From the NCBI RefSeq assembly GCF_950295315.1, contig NC_080164.1, positions 11,563,659 through 11,627,658 of the forward strand: a stretch of DNA of 64,000 bases. Reading direction: 5' to 3'. Origin of the DNA: Erinaceus europaeus (Eukaryota; Chordata; Mammalia; Eulipotyphla; Erinaceidae). Numbering within the stretch: position 1 is the stretch's first letter; each line of letters starts with the position of its first letter. The notes under the pieces were generated by a model, which saw nothing but the letters and a program-made list of their open reading frames with translations, had not been told where the DNA came from and did not search any database. Positions 24,600 to 35,097 of this stretch are shown here, piece after piece. Both the position numbers and the translations under genes were made by a program.

Positions 24600-24792
24600 T
24601 AAATCAAAAGATCGTAAGATAATAGGGGTACAAACCCATACAGTTTCCACCACCAGAGTTCTGTGTCCTATCCCCTCCATTGGAAATTTCCCTATTCTTT
24701 ATTGTTCTGGGAGTTATGGACCCAGGGTCAATATATATGTAGAAGGTAGAAGGCCTGGTTTCTGTAATTGGTTTCCAGCTGAATATAGAATC
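24600..24792 (-). mobile_element. LINE-1 3' UTR type B/C fragment, antisense
   Basis: TAATAGGGGTACAAACCCAT, TTTCCACCACCAGAGTTCTG and GGCCTGGTTTCTGTAATTGG align with the family. There is no clear tail. Confidence 0.75.
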
Positions 24793-24924
24793 TTTTATGT
24801 ACCCAAACTCAAAACACAAACTATAATTTCAGCATATGCCTATTATACTAAAAATATAAATCAATATAGGTAGAGGCATGTTTTACTTTTGAAATGTAGT
24901 TTAAGCAAAAGGTATAATCATTGA

Positions 24925-25045
24925 TTTTTTATATAATTTTTATTTATAAAAATGAAACACTGACAAAAACCATAAGATAAGAGGGGTACAACTCCACACA
25001 GTTCCCACCACCAGAACTTTATATCCCATATCCTCCCCTGTCAGT
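24925..25045 (-). mobile_element. LINE-1 3' UTR type B, antisense, very short
   Basis: Begins at the 3' end (TTTTTATTTATAAAAATGAAAC) and keeps AGAGGGGTACAACTCCACAC to CCTCCCCTGTCAG. About 120 bp, an extreme 5' truncation. Confidence 0.82.
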
Positions 25046-25059
25046 GATTCACCACACTG

Positions 25060-25145
25060 GGCTGACTTTTTCAGATAGGAAGAAAGAGAGAGGAGGTGGG
25101 AGCAGAAAGAGAGGGAAAGGAACCACAGTACCAAAGCTTTCTTCA
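25060..25145 (-). mobile_element. SINE fragment, antisense
   Basis: TTTTTCAGATAGGAAGAAAG, AACCACAGTACCAAAGC and TTCTTCAGC look like the tail half of a tRNA-derived SINE in reverse. Confidence 0.4.
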
Positions 25146-26300
25146 GCTCAGAGGAAACTGGGCCAAAATGTAGGTCATGTACTTGACAAAGCAGACATGC
25201 TAGTCAAGAGCTATTTTTCAGGCACTCCAACTGACTTCTGGATAGCAACATTCAATTCCAGGGAATAATGCACTGAAGTGGCACCTGAATAGTAACAAAT
25301 AAGCAAACAATGGACCGTGATGTTTAGATACCTGCAACCAGACTACCAGTCAATTTTAATGCAAAGAGTATTTGAATTAGAAGGGGTTAACTGTAAATAC
25401 AGGGCAAAAATACTGCATGGTAGGAAGATAGTTAGAATTTCTACAAAACCATCCTCAAATAGTCTTTGATCAAAATTAAAAGGAGCAAATTAAAAAAAAA
25501 AAACTTTAAACCTCATTATTTACAGAAAATAATGAAGACTATGCCATGAGACACAGTTAACTAGTGGCTCAGAGGAAAATTCATAGCCTTACAACCAGTA
25601 TATCAATATAAGAAATGAAGACAAAGTAAGCAGCTGAACATACACAAACACACACATTTGTATCCAGAAGCAGTAAACAGTACTGTTGAATATTTTATAC
25701 TTGATATCCTTTTCATCTATAAATAGCATTTGAAATGAAATATTCTTGACTAAGAATCAGCAGCAGTTAATCAGAGGAGATGATGTAAGTCAGAAATCAG
25801 TGGACCTGGGGAATCTGATGGAAAGGTCAAGATATTGCAAATCTGTTTTTACCAGTCTATAGAGTTACTCTCAAGAATTCATTTCCAAGACTCCCAAATT
25901 CTCATTCTTAATTAAAATCCAGCTTTGGGATTAGTCTTTAATCATTTAAAAGCAAGTCCAGTTCTTAAACTTTATTACAATACATCAAATACTGTATTTG
26001 TAGACTGTCATAAAACAGTCGAATGTTAAGTATTTATGTACATTTTGTATATTAGTCAGAGTTTAACATGGGAATATATCTAGCTTTTTTTCTGTTTTGA
26101 TCAGATAAATGTCAATCTACACTGAGTATTATGAATATCATTTATATCCAGTAAAACGTATTGGTGGAATTAGCATATTTTAATTTAAATAATTCTTTTA
26201 GAAGGTGACCCTTCCCCCATACCTGCCATATTTGAATTTTGTATCTTCTCTTCCTTTGCCTGTATACCTAGTCTTTGGGCAGCTTTTCCTTCTTCCTCTT
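25146..26300. other. Unannotated AT-rich DNA
   Basis: No gene or repeat recognised. Confidence 0.5.
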
Positions 26301-26309
26301 TGGATACAA

Positions 26310-26609
26310 CTTCTTTTTTTTTATATATATATATTTATTTTATTTATTTTTTCCCTTTTGTTGCCCTTGTTGTTTTATTGTTGTAGTTATTATTGTTGTT
26401 GTCGTTGTTGGATAGGACAGAGAGAAATGGAGAGAGGGAGGGGAAGACAGAGAGGAGGAGAGAAAGATAGACACCTGCAGACCTGCTTCACCGCCTGTGA
26501 AGTGACTCTCCTGCAGGTGGGGAGCCGGGGGCTCGAACCGGGATCCTTATGCCGGTCCTTGTGCTTTGCGCCACCTGCGCTTAACCCGCTGCGCTACAGC
26601 CCGACTCCC
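26310..26609 (-). mobile_element. Main SINE, short tail, full length and well preserved
   Basis: One of the cleanest copies. On the minus strand the A-box region TAGCGCAGCGGG is the complement of 26585-26596 and the B box GGTTCGAGCC is the complement of 26530-26539. The tail is T-rich at the left. The target-site duplication TGGATACAA is at 26301-26309 and 26610-26618, extending to 13 of 14 bases. The intact promoter boxes and low divergence mark a young insertion. The 174-codon + frame at 26205-26729 is the antisense reading of this SINE plus flanks. Confidence 0.95.
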
Positions 26610-26618
26610 TGGATACAA

Positions 26619-27354
26619 ATTCTATCCCTTCAAAACGAGCTCTTCAAATGCTGCTTTTTGCTAGAAGCTTTTTCAGACCATGTGAGGACACTCTGGTGTT
26701 TATCCCCTGACCTTTGCTTCGTAATCTAAATAGTAGAAGCTATCATTTTACTATATTTTCTGAGCAGGAATGACACAGATAATGGAGTATAGCAGCATCA
26801 CGATGTCCTCATGGTTTGAGGAATTTATGCCTCTTTATTTATAAGTGGTTGTCTGGTGTTTGAGTTACACTAGGATCAATTCTTCCATTGGTGTAAACTT
26901 TGCTTTCCCTGGTTGGTTCAGTTAAAGCTCATATACTGCTGGAGAGCATAGTATATTAAAACTTCACCTTATTGATTTATTTCTTCCCTTGTAGTCAGAG
27001 AGATGGGATATTTGAGCAGCAGTGCTGTTTGGTGGTCTGTGGATTGCCTTGCAGAGTGAATAGAGAAAAAAATATTTTGAAGAAATTGATAAATTGTCCC
27101 CAAAAAGGAATTTAGAGCTACTTGTGATATGCTTCATTAATTTCAGGATCCTCCAATGCCAAACTTATCTGCTTCTGTGTATACTGTAGATTTTTTTTTC
27201 TTTTCTCTTTGTGAATTAGAACTCTTCCTGTAAGAAATATAGCCAAAGATTTATACTCACTTCAGATTTCCATGTATCTTACATACATAGAAGTTTCCAA
27301 AATGAAAATTGTATAGTGATTATTTCGAGAATTCAAAAATACAAGTTTATTGTA
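26619..27354. other. Unannotated AT-rich DNA
   Basis: No gene or repeat recognised. Confidence 0.45.
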
Positions 27355-27965
27355 TTTTCTCTGAAGAGTGTCTGCTCAAGTCCTTTACTCAATTCTTGAA
27401 TTGATTTTTTTGTAGATTTAATTCTCTTTTATTTTCTAAGTACAGACCCATCTTCAGATACATTATCTGAAAATATTTTATATAATGTTGTGGTTTTCCC
27501 TCTTACTCTGTGGATATCTTCTCACAAACATATTTAAAATATTTTCATGGGCTTAATTTACACATTAAATTGAAATTAGCAATGCTTTCGGTGTCAAGAA
27601 ACCATTGTCAAATTCTTTTACATTCTGATCTATTATTCTTTCTATGTGTTTTACTGTTTTGAGTAATAATACATTGCTTTATATATTACTTACATATTTT
27701 AATCCGTTTATGTTTCTATTTAAACCCACTTAGATGTCACTTTTACTTCTAGTGTCGGTTAAAGATTCAACTCCAATTTTGCACATGGAATACCCATGAT
27801 TCCCTCTTACCACTTAGTAATCCTGATGCTTTTGCCACAAAAAATATTTGAACATATGTAGAAGGACTTGCTTATGAACTCTAGTATATTCCATTGACTC
27901 ATATATGTCTGTCATATTGTCAGTGTCATACTATTTTGATGACTCCTTGGTTAGTTCCTAAGTAT
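27355..27965 (-). mobile_element. Old LINE-1 ORF2 fragment, antisense
   Basis: The order GTGTCTGCTCAAGTCCTTT, TTTCATGGGCTTAATTTACA, AAACCATTGTCAAATTCTTT, TTTGCACATGGAATACCC and ATTCCATTGACTCATATATG follows antisense L1 ORF2. No frame survives. Confidence 0.72.
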
Positions 27966-27967
27966 TT

Positions 27968-29235
27968 GTTAAATTTATTTATTTATAAAATGTAAATACT
28001 GACAAGAACATAGGTTAAGAGGGGTATAATTCCTACAACCAGAACTCAGTATCCTTCCCCTCCCCTGATAGCTTTCCTATTCTTGAACCCCGTGGGAGTA
28101 TGGGCCCACGGTGACAATGGGATGCAGAAAGTGGAAGATGTGGCTTCTGTAATTGCTTCCCCACTGAACATGGGCATTGACAGGTTCATCCATATTCCCA
28201 GCCTCTCTCTCATTCCGTAGTGGGGCAGGGCTCTGAGGAAGCAGATCCCTGAGGAAGCAGGACAAATTGGTGGAGTTGTCTGTCCAGGGAAGTGAGGTTG
28301 GCATCATGGTAGCATCTGGAACCTGGTGGCTGAAAGAAGAGTTAACATATAAAGCCATACAAATTGTTGATTAATCATGAACGTAAAGACTGGACTATTG
28401 CAGATGAAGATTTGGGGTCTCCGTTTTGGAAATAGCTAGTAGGTCTATTTTAGGTATATTCCAAAGGGCCCATAGCTTTATTAATTTTTTTGTCTGAGTC
28501 TGACATCTGATATGCAGGCGGATCAAGGTTATTGTCTGGGGAGGTGGTGTCATAGCTGGAAAAAGGGCTAGAAACCTGGATCAGGGAAGAGAGTAGCTCC
28601 CATATATGGGAAAAGTGTATAAATACTGTTGACTGTAACCCCCATTAATTTGATCTGGGGCCCATATTCAGCATAGGAGCCTATGTAACCTCTGCATCCC
28701 TGTAGGTCTGAACTTCAATTCTGTGGTCATGTGTAGGAACACTTGGAGTTTCACCAATTTCAGGACCCATCTTCTTCAGGTGGTAGATAGAGTATGTTAT
28801 CCAATTCCCCCTTTGGAGGATGGGAAATTCTCTACCATTGTTGATCCACACTGAGGGCATGGTCCTGTCCCAAAAGGGTCCATTATGTTGTTCCTGATGG
28901 AGATGACCAGTGATAATTGGGGAGAGGGATCTATTCAAGGTTTAGACTCATGCTGTTTTTGTGGGAATCCCAGGACTCTCCGACTAGGGTCCCAGCTGAT
29001 GGGGTAACTTGATAGTGACTAAACAGTCATCATTGAAGTATGCCAATCTCTTGCCCTTATTCAGCTTTTGCAGTCCTTACTTTGATACGGTTAGCTTTGG
29101 TGTGACTGAGCGGAGTGTAATAGGAAGTAGGTGAGGAGAGTATCTAGGTCTAAGTAGGAACTATTTCATGAGGCACTTTAAGGTGTCTTTTAGGTCTTTC
29201 AACTTGCTTCATTTAAAATGTTAAATTTTAAATGT
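27968..29235 (-). mobile_element. LINE-1 3' UTR type B, antisense, long copy
   Basis: Starts at the 3' end (TTTATTTATTTATAAAATG), then AAGAGGGGTATAATTCC, GGGAGTATGGGCCCACGG, CATCTGGAACCTGGTGGCTG, AGAGTAGCTCCCATATATGG and ACTGTTGACTGTAACCCCC. Blocks shared with the 18.4-19.7 kb copy run for over 600 bp; the outer part to 29235 is assigned by continuity only. Confidence 0.75.
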
Positions 29236-29246
29236 TGTCAGACTAT

Positions 29247-29775
29247 GTTGTTTTTTATTATTAGTGATTTATATTGATTTACAAAATTATAATATAACAT
29301 GAGTATAATTCCACACCTTTCCTCCCACCAGAGTTCTGAGTTCCCATTCCCTCCACTGGAGACTACAGTAATTCTCCCAAAATCATGGATGTGGGTTGGC
29401 AATGATTTATATATATGTGTGACCATCTCCCCCCATTGGCCCTGCCTTCTCTTCCTTTCTAAGTCAAACCTACCAATTCTGAACACTCCCCCCCCCCACA
29501 CACACACACCTTCTTCTTTCTCCAGGTCCTGATATAATTGAAGTTCAGAGCCCTCTGGTCATCTTCTCCTAATGTTTTCTTCCCTCTGGGAATATAGACC
29601 AAAATTCTTTACGGGGTTCGAAAGGTGAAAGTTCTGGCTTCTATAATTGCTTTTCCACTGGACATGGACTTTGACAGGTGGTTCCATACCCCCAGCCTGT
29701 TTCTGTTTTTCTCTACTGGGTATGGCTTTGGAGAGGTGGGGTTCCATTGGTGAGGACACCTGCTGCTGTAGTTAT
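29247..29775 (-). mobile_element. LINE-1 3' UTR type C, antisense
   Basis: TTATATTGATTTACAAAATT, CCCACCAGAGTTCTGAGTTC, CTCCAGGTCCTGATATAATTG, AGAGCCCTCTGGTCATC and GGTTCCATACCCCCAGCCTG match the copies at 35.5 kb (antisense) and 47 kb (sense). A C10 run followed by (CA)n lies at 29489-29509. Confidence 0.78.
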
Positions 29776-29794
29776 TTATCTTTTCTTTAAAAAA

Positions 29795-29960
29795 AAGTGT
29801 TTTGGGGTGTACTGCACCAAAGTAAAAGGGTCCTGGACCATAATGGCAGAGCGGGGGTTAAATTGTTATGTGGAAAACTGAGAAATGTTCTACATGTACA
29901 AACTACTGTATTTTACTGTTGACTATAATCCATTAATCCCAATAAAGAAAAAAAATATTC
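29795..29960 (+). mobile_element. LINE-1 3' UTR type A, sense
   Basis: GTACTGCACCAAAGTAAAAGG, GGAAAACTGAGAAATGTTCT, TACTGTTGACTATAATCC and CCCAATAAAGAAAAAAAAT, a complete 3' terminus with polyadenylation signal and A-rich tail. Confidence 0.82.
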
Positions 29961-30389
29961 TAGACAAGAAACAAAAGAGGAAAGGAAAGGTCAAACGGAA
30001 GAGAATGGCTAACTGTGGCTACCACTTCTTTCCCCTTACTGCCAGTCCTTCCAGGCTTTCCTCATCAGATGGGTCCTTCCCTTTTGCCCGGCCACTGTCA
30101 CCAGCATCCACTCTGGCAGTCCTTCTCAGTTGTAGGTCAGCTGCAATGACCTACATCCGTCATCCTTCTAAGAAACTCCTCTCCTTGAAATAAATAAGAA
30201 TATATGTACAGAATAGTTCAATGGATGGTCCATTGAAAATCAGGTTCCAGTGTTGCTATGAGCTATGTGAAAAATGGTAACACTCCTGGAGGCTCAGGGC
30301 CAGGCGGTACACTGTTATATCCCGACAAAGTGGCACTCAACTCTACCTCATTCCTGAGTCATGGAACTCATTTAAAGAATGCAAAGGTA
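29961..30389. other. Unannotated DNA upstream of the U6 copy
   Basis: Higher GC than the flanks at 30010-30180. The 102-codon frame (29885-30193) starts inside the L1 tail and matches no family I know. Confidence 0.4.
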
Positions 30390-30496
30390 GTGCTTGCTTT
30401 GGTAACCCATATACTAAAATTGGAAGGGTACAGAGAAGATTAACATAGCCCCTGCTCCAGGATGACATGCAAATTTGTGAACCTTTCCATGTTTTT
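30390..30496 (+). pseudogene. U6 snRNA pseudogene (full length, 107 nt)
   Basis: Aligns end to end and without gaps to the mammalian U6 spliceosomal RNA. It begins GTGCTTGCTTTGG, retains CATATACTAAAATTGGAA, the ACAGAGAAGATTA core (ACAGAGA box), GGATGACATGCAAATT and the terminal T5. By eye about 16 of 107 positions differ from the mammalian U6 consensus as I know it, mostly C-to-T or G-to-A. Upstream I do not see a proximal sequence element, and the only TATA-like run (TTTAAAGA near 30371-30378) is too close to the start for a U6 promoter. It is therefore most likely a dead retroposed copy. Confidence 0.93.
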
Positions 30497-30667
30497 ATCA
30501 GATTGTTTATTTCCAACTTTAAGAATGTTTAAGAACTTTAAATGTTCCTTTCATCAAGCAAAAACATTACATCTCACAGTTCACAACTCTTGTTTCACCA
30601 TTTGAATTATAAACATACAAGTTCTGTGATGTGTGACATAAATTTTTAAATAAAAAAGCATAGGTGG
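30497..30667. other. Unannotated DNA
   Basis: No clear poly-A or target-site repeat belonging to the U6 copy could be identified. Confidence 0.4.
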
Positions 30668-30944
30668 AGGCTGGGCTGTGCTGTACCTTGTCAAGTGCAC
30701 GTAGTACTAAGCTCAAAGACCCCTGCAAGGATCCAAGTTCGAGCCCCCAACTGTCCATCTGCAAGAGGAAACTTCAGGAGATGTGAAGCAGGTCTGCAGG
30801 TGTCTTTTTTTTTCTTTCTATCCGTCTTTATCTTCCCCTTCTATCTCTATTTATCTCTGTCATTTCTAATAAAATAGGGGAAAAATGGCTGTTAGGAGCA
30901 GAAGATTCATAGTGCTGACACTAGCCCTAGTGATAACCCTTGAG
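30668..30944 (+). mobile_element. Main SINE, long tail
   Basis: GGCTGGGCTGTGCTGTACC, AAGTTCGAGCCCCCAACTG, GTGAAGCAGGTCTGCAGGTG, AAAAATGGCTGTTAGGAGCAG and AGTGATAACCCTTGAGAAAG. Confidence 0.87.
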
Positions 30945-31078
30945 AAAGAGGAAGAGCAAGAAAGAGAACAAGAGGAAGGGGAGAGGAAGAGGAGGAGGAA
31001 GACGAGGAGAAGGAGGAGGGAAAGGAGGAGGGAAAAGAGAAGGAAAGGATGAGGAGGAGAAGGAAGAGGAGGAGAAGT
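30945..31078. repeat. GA-rich polypurine tract at a SINE 3' end
   Basis: About 134 bp, almost all purine on the + strand (AGG/AAG/GGA mixtures), continuing directly from the tail of the preceding SINE. Confidence 0.93.
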
Positions 31079-31124
31079 GTGTATGTTATACCAAGGAGTG
31101 ATTAGAAAATTTAAAGAAATGATG

Positions 31125-31365
31125 CGGGAAGGGCTCCCCTGGTGGTAAACAGAGTTAAGCACACATAGCAGGAAGCTCAAGGATCCTGGTTTGAGCCTCA
31201 AGCAACCTGTGGGGAGGTGGCAAGGGTGACGAGTGTCACCTCACAAGCTGTGAAACAGGTCTGTAGGTGTCTGCCCTTCTCCCTATCTTCCCCTCCCCTT
31301 TCAATTTCTCCCTTGGCTACCCAAAAAACGTAGAAGTTAAAATGAAGAAAAATAAATGAAGGCGG
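31125..31365 (+). mobile_element. Main SINE, diverged
   Basis: GGATCCTGGTTTGAGCCTC, TCACAAGCTGTGAAACAGGTC and TCTGTAGGTGTCTGCCCTTC, ending AAGAAAAATAAATGAAG. Confidence 0.8.
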
Positions 31366-32634
31366 GCACCATCAGTTATCTGAAGGTTGCTGGCAGGTCT
31401 CCAGTGTAACCCACTTCTCTCTTTTGAGGCCAACTTCCTACAGAGATAATAATCTTTCTGTCCCACTAGTGCTGGTCTCTCTCTGCCTTACAGAGAACTA
31501 AGATTCATAGGCATCTCTAGAATTTGATTGCAATCTTTTTTTTTTTTTTGTATGAAATAGCCTCTAAAGAGCAGTTCCCTCTCCATTTCAGCCTTTCTGT
31601 GCTGTTATTTCAGAGTTACCTCTGTGCTGTTTGTTGTAATAGTTGTCAAGATGTGAGGTCAATTACTCTTAAAATGAGTTAGATTTTTTTTCTCAAAAAC
31701 CTTCCTTTTCACATCAGCCATTTCCATAGTTAATACATTTTAAACTGTAAAAATGCTTTAACTAATCATACTTTTACTTTTTATTTCATAAATTGCTGAT
31801 TTTGCTGATTATGGAAATGATTAAGACCCCGTTTGTGTAGGATATTTTTTTTCAGCCCAAGTAAATTCTTTACGTTTGCAGAGAGTGTCCTATTTACTGA
31901 CTTTATAAGTGCCTTGCAGGCCTTTTTATTTTCATGAAGCAAATCATGATATGGTTATTGTTTAAAAGAAAAAGAAAACCTTTCTGACACTCTTACATAA
32001 ATTCTGACAAAGTATGGTTAGAAATGCAGTGAGCTCTCTATCTCAGGAAAAACAGGTAATTTTACACCTGCCCCGACTTCACAGGTGGTGCCCGGGGGAA
32101 ACTCTAGGTGGCAGCAAGAATGTTGCAAATTGTACCTGCAAAATAATACCAACAGGGTAATTAAAAGGAGAGAACAAATTAAAAATAGCTGCATTGTCAT
32201 GTTCACAGTACTGTATATTTAGCTTTAGGCAACAGATTTCTTTTAAAGACAAAAAGAAAAAAAAGAAAAAGCAGCCATGATATGCATCTTGGAATGGAAA
32301 TTAGTTAACCTCACAATACAAAGGCCAGAAGACAATATCCTCTTATGTTGACGTGACCAGATTTGCAAGGCAGACAGTGCAGTGTTCTATAAAGGATTCA
32401 AATGGCACTGAGGGTGGCTCAATGCCAAGAGGCGAATGCTTGACGTTTCCAAAGGTGGCTTGTCTGACGTCATTCTAGCTCAATTTTCCTTAACAGTGAA
32501 TTCAGACTGCTTAACACATACAAACCACAGATTTAGACACTCCAGTACATTTCAGAAAAGAGAGGGAGGGAGGGAGAGATACAGTGTGGAATAAAAAAAA
32601 ATACTCTGTGATATGTGTTCAGCTTGTTCTAAGG
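31366..32634. other. Repeat-poor island with a perfect CRE palindrome
   Basis: No repeat family of the window is seen across about 1.27 kb. It holds TGACGTCA (32465-32472), a perfect cAMP-response-element palindrome, and a moderately GC-rich core at 32.05-32.13 kb. No coding frame is recognised. Confidence 0.4.
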
Positions 32635-32872
32635 CATCAGTATTCTCTGTGCTAAACACAAAGACCCTCCACAATGATCAGGGTTTGAGCCCCTCCTCCC
32701 CACCTGCAGGAGGGACGCTTTCCCAGTAGTGAAGCAGTTCTGCAGGTATCTATCTATCTTTCTTTCTCCCTCTGTATCTTCCCCTCCTCACTTAATGCCT
32801 CTCTGTCCTATCCAATAAAATAGAAAATATGGCCATAAGGAGCAGTGAATTGGTAGTACTATCCAAAATTTT
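32635..32872 (+). mobile_element. Main SINE, long tail, 5'-truncated
   Basis: CAGGGTTTGAGCCCCTCC, GTAGTGAAGCAGTTCTGCAG, CTCTCTGTCCTATCCAATAA and GGCCATAAGGAGCAGTG. Confidence 0.85.
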
Positions 32873-32897
32873 TCAAAGCTACTTGTAGGTCAATTCA

Positions 32898-33465
32898 AAT
32901 TATTTTTTACATTTTTATTTATAAAATAGAAACATTGACAAGAGGGGTACATTTCCACACAATTCCCACCACCAGAACTCCATATCCTTTCTTTCTTTCT
33001 TTTTCTTTTTTTTTTCATTTATTTATTCCCTTTTGTTGCCCTTGTTTTTCTGATTGTTGTAGTTATTGTTGTTGTTAATGATGTCGTCATTGTTAGATAG
33101 GACAGAGAGAAATAAAGAGGAAGGGAAGACAGAGAGGGGGAGAGAAAGACAGACACTTGCAGACCTGCTTCACCACCTGTGGAGCGACTCCCCAGCAGGT
33201 AGGAGGGAGGGAGGCTGGAACTTGGAGAACTCCTTATCCTATCCCCTCCCCTGATAACTTTCCTATTCTTTATCCAACTGGGAGTATGGGCCCAGAATCA
33301 CTGTTGAGTACAGAAGGTGGAAGGTTACAAATGATGGTTTAGGGTCTCTGTTTTGGAAAAAGTTAGTAGGCCTATTACTAGTTTTTACCTTCTCCTGACA
33401 TCTAATATGCAGGTGGACCCAAGTTATTGTCTGGAGAGATGATGTTTTTTTTTCCCTATTGGCTA
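32898..33465 (-). mobile_element. LINE-1 3' UTR type B, antisense, split by a SINE
   Basis: Left part 32898-32987 (TTTTTATTTATAAAATAGAAAC, AGAGGGGTACATTTCCACAC). Right part 33226-33465 (CTCCCCTGATAACTTTCC, GGGAGTATGGGCCCAG, ATATGCAGGTGGACCC). The break is exactly at the SINE at 32988-33225. Confidence 0.85.
32988..33225 (-). mobile_element. Main SINE, short tail, antisense, nested in L1
   Basis: A T-rich tail, TTTTGTTGCCCTTGTTTTTC, GATAGGACAGAGAGAAATAA, GACCTGCTTCACCACCTGTG and CTCCCCAGCAGGT. The head is truncated. The target-site duplication AGAACTCCATATCC (32974-32987) and AGAACTCCTTATCC (33226-33239) matches 13 of 14. Confidence 0.9.
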
Positions 33466-33874
33466 TTTGCTGATATTATACTCTTAAATGCCAGCTCAAA
33501 GTTTCTGTATTTCCTTAGATTTAAAGTAAAAACTTAGTCATAATATATCTTATTTATGATTCTTATCAACTTGAAATGTACCATCTTTGGGTACTTATAA
33601 CTACACTATAGAGAATCAAGAAAAACCTGGTCAAAGTTTTTCACAAGTTGTTGGCATCAGTGTCTAAGTCTGAGAATACTACAAATGCAATAGGAGAATC
33701 AGACCAGGGTAAACTTCTTGTTTGATTTGGAAAAGGAAAGTTAGGAGTAAGATATTTAACAGACAAAAAACGCCAGAGGAGCAGGGTAGGGGTGGAGATA
33801 TGTGGGTTGAAGAATGCAGCCTGGAGCTCTGATTTGGTAGCCTGTTGGGGAAAGAGGACATCTCGAGACAGTCT
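33466..33874. other. Unannotated DNA
   Basis: No gene or repeat recognised. Confidence 0.45.
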
Positions 33875-33884
33875 CAAGAGATAT

Positions 33885-34194
33885 ATATTTTTATTTTTTT
33901 AATATTTATTTATTTATTTTCCCTTTTGTTGCCCTTGTTTTTTTTATTGTTGTTGTTGTAGCTATTATTGTTGTTATTGATGTTGTTGTTGTTGAATAGG
34001 ACAGAGAGAAATGGAGAGAGGAGGGGAAGACAGAGAGGGGGAGAGAAAGACAGACACCTGCAGACCTGCTTCACCGCCTGTGAAGGGCCTCCCCTGCAGG
34101 TGGGGAGCCCGGGGCTTGAACCAGGATCCTTCGGCCGGTCCTTGCACTTTGTGCCACGTGCGCTTAAACCCGCTGCGCTATCGCCCAGCTTCCA
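33885..34194 (-). mobile_element. Main SINE, short tail, full length
   Basis: A T-rich tail, CCCTTTTGTTGCCCTTG, GGACAGAGAGAAATGGAGAG, CACCTGCAGACCTGCTTCAC, GGGGCTTGAACCAGGATCC and TTAAACCCGCTGCGCTATCG. The target-site duplication CAAGAGATAT is at 33875-33884 and 34195-34204. Frames on both strands here are the usual SINE by-products. Confidence 0.94.
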
Positions 34195-34204
34195 CAAGAG
34201 ATAT

Positions 34205-35097
34205 TTTTGAAGCAAATGCAATGTGGTGCTCTATCAGGTAGTGGGTGGTGGTGCAGAGAAATCAGTATTTAGATTCCCTTATCAGAAAGCCAGTGCCCCC
34301 TCTCTCTAAGCTGCAAACTCATTCAAGTAAGGGGCTGCAGTGATGGGGGGGGGGATTTTGTTCCCTTTGTAAACCGTGCAAAACTGGTCCACCTTGCCCT
34401 GCCCTCTGCTCTTTGATACACAGTGGTGTAATATGAATAGTCATCTCTCAGAAACAGCTTGGCAACAGAGGCTGCAAACCATCGAATTTTGCAGTGAGTC
34501 TTGCTGGATGGGGAAGGATAATTAGGCACACATGCTAGCACATTATGGAGTGCATGGGAATTCGCTTTGAAGGGAAGAAACAATTAGAGATGGAGATTTA
34601 CAGAAGACTGTAAGAGGCAGGGGGTCTCTTATGTTTTATTTCCTAAAGCCAAAAATAAAATCCCTATAAAATCTCTACGTAACTTACTTTCTTAAGCTAG
34701 AGATCAAGCCTTTTGAAGAACAACCATACCTTAAAACCAGTCCACTTGGCATTGCTGGGATCAAAGACAAGCTAAAGCTCTGAGGGCCCTGCTGCTTGAA
34801 TTTGTTGAACCAAGCCGTCCTCGAAGAATATGCAGGGGTGAAGATAGCCGTGAAAAAGTCTTATCTGCAATCTTTCCTCCTCCTAAAATAGTTGCCTTTT
34901 GGGAGTAGAGACCTGGGTCTCTTCTATATAATAGAGTCTGGGACTTTTCAGATACTTGGCTTTTAGACTAGATGAAATGATTATAGGTATCCTCGTGTTC
35001 ATATTCTGATTGATATATTGAGTCGTCAGGCATGACATTTAAGGAAGCCATTATTTGGGAAATAAAGGAAGATGAGTTTTCTTACAAAAGACAACAT
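34205..35097. other. Unannotated DNA
   Basis: No gene or repeat recognised. A G9 run is near 34346-34354. Confidence 0.45.

Noticed and set aside
26585..26596. tRNA gene suggested by intact A and B boxes
   Set aside because: The boxes belong to the tRNA-derived head of a SINE; no cloverleaf with an acceptor stem can be formed.
30390..30496. Functional U6 gene
   Set aside because: About 16 substitutions, including in the 5' stem, and no proper PSE or TATA spacing upstream.
33968..34241. Overlapping 60-103-codon frames with recurring peptide themes such as DRTERNGER and KDRHLQTCFTACE
   Set aside because: The same peptides recur at every antisense main SINE (for example 1110-1672, 26205-26729, 36717-36944, 60610-60846). 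They are translations of the SINE minus strand, not a protein family.
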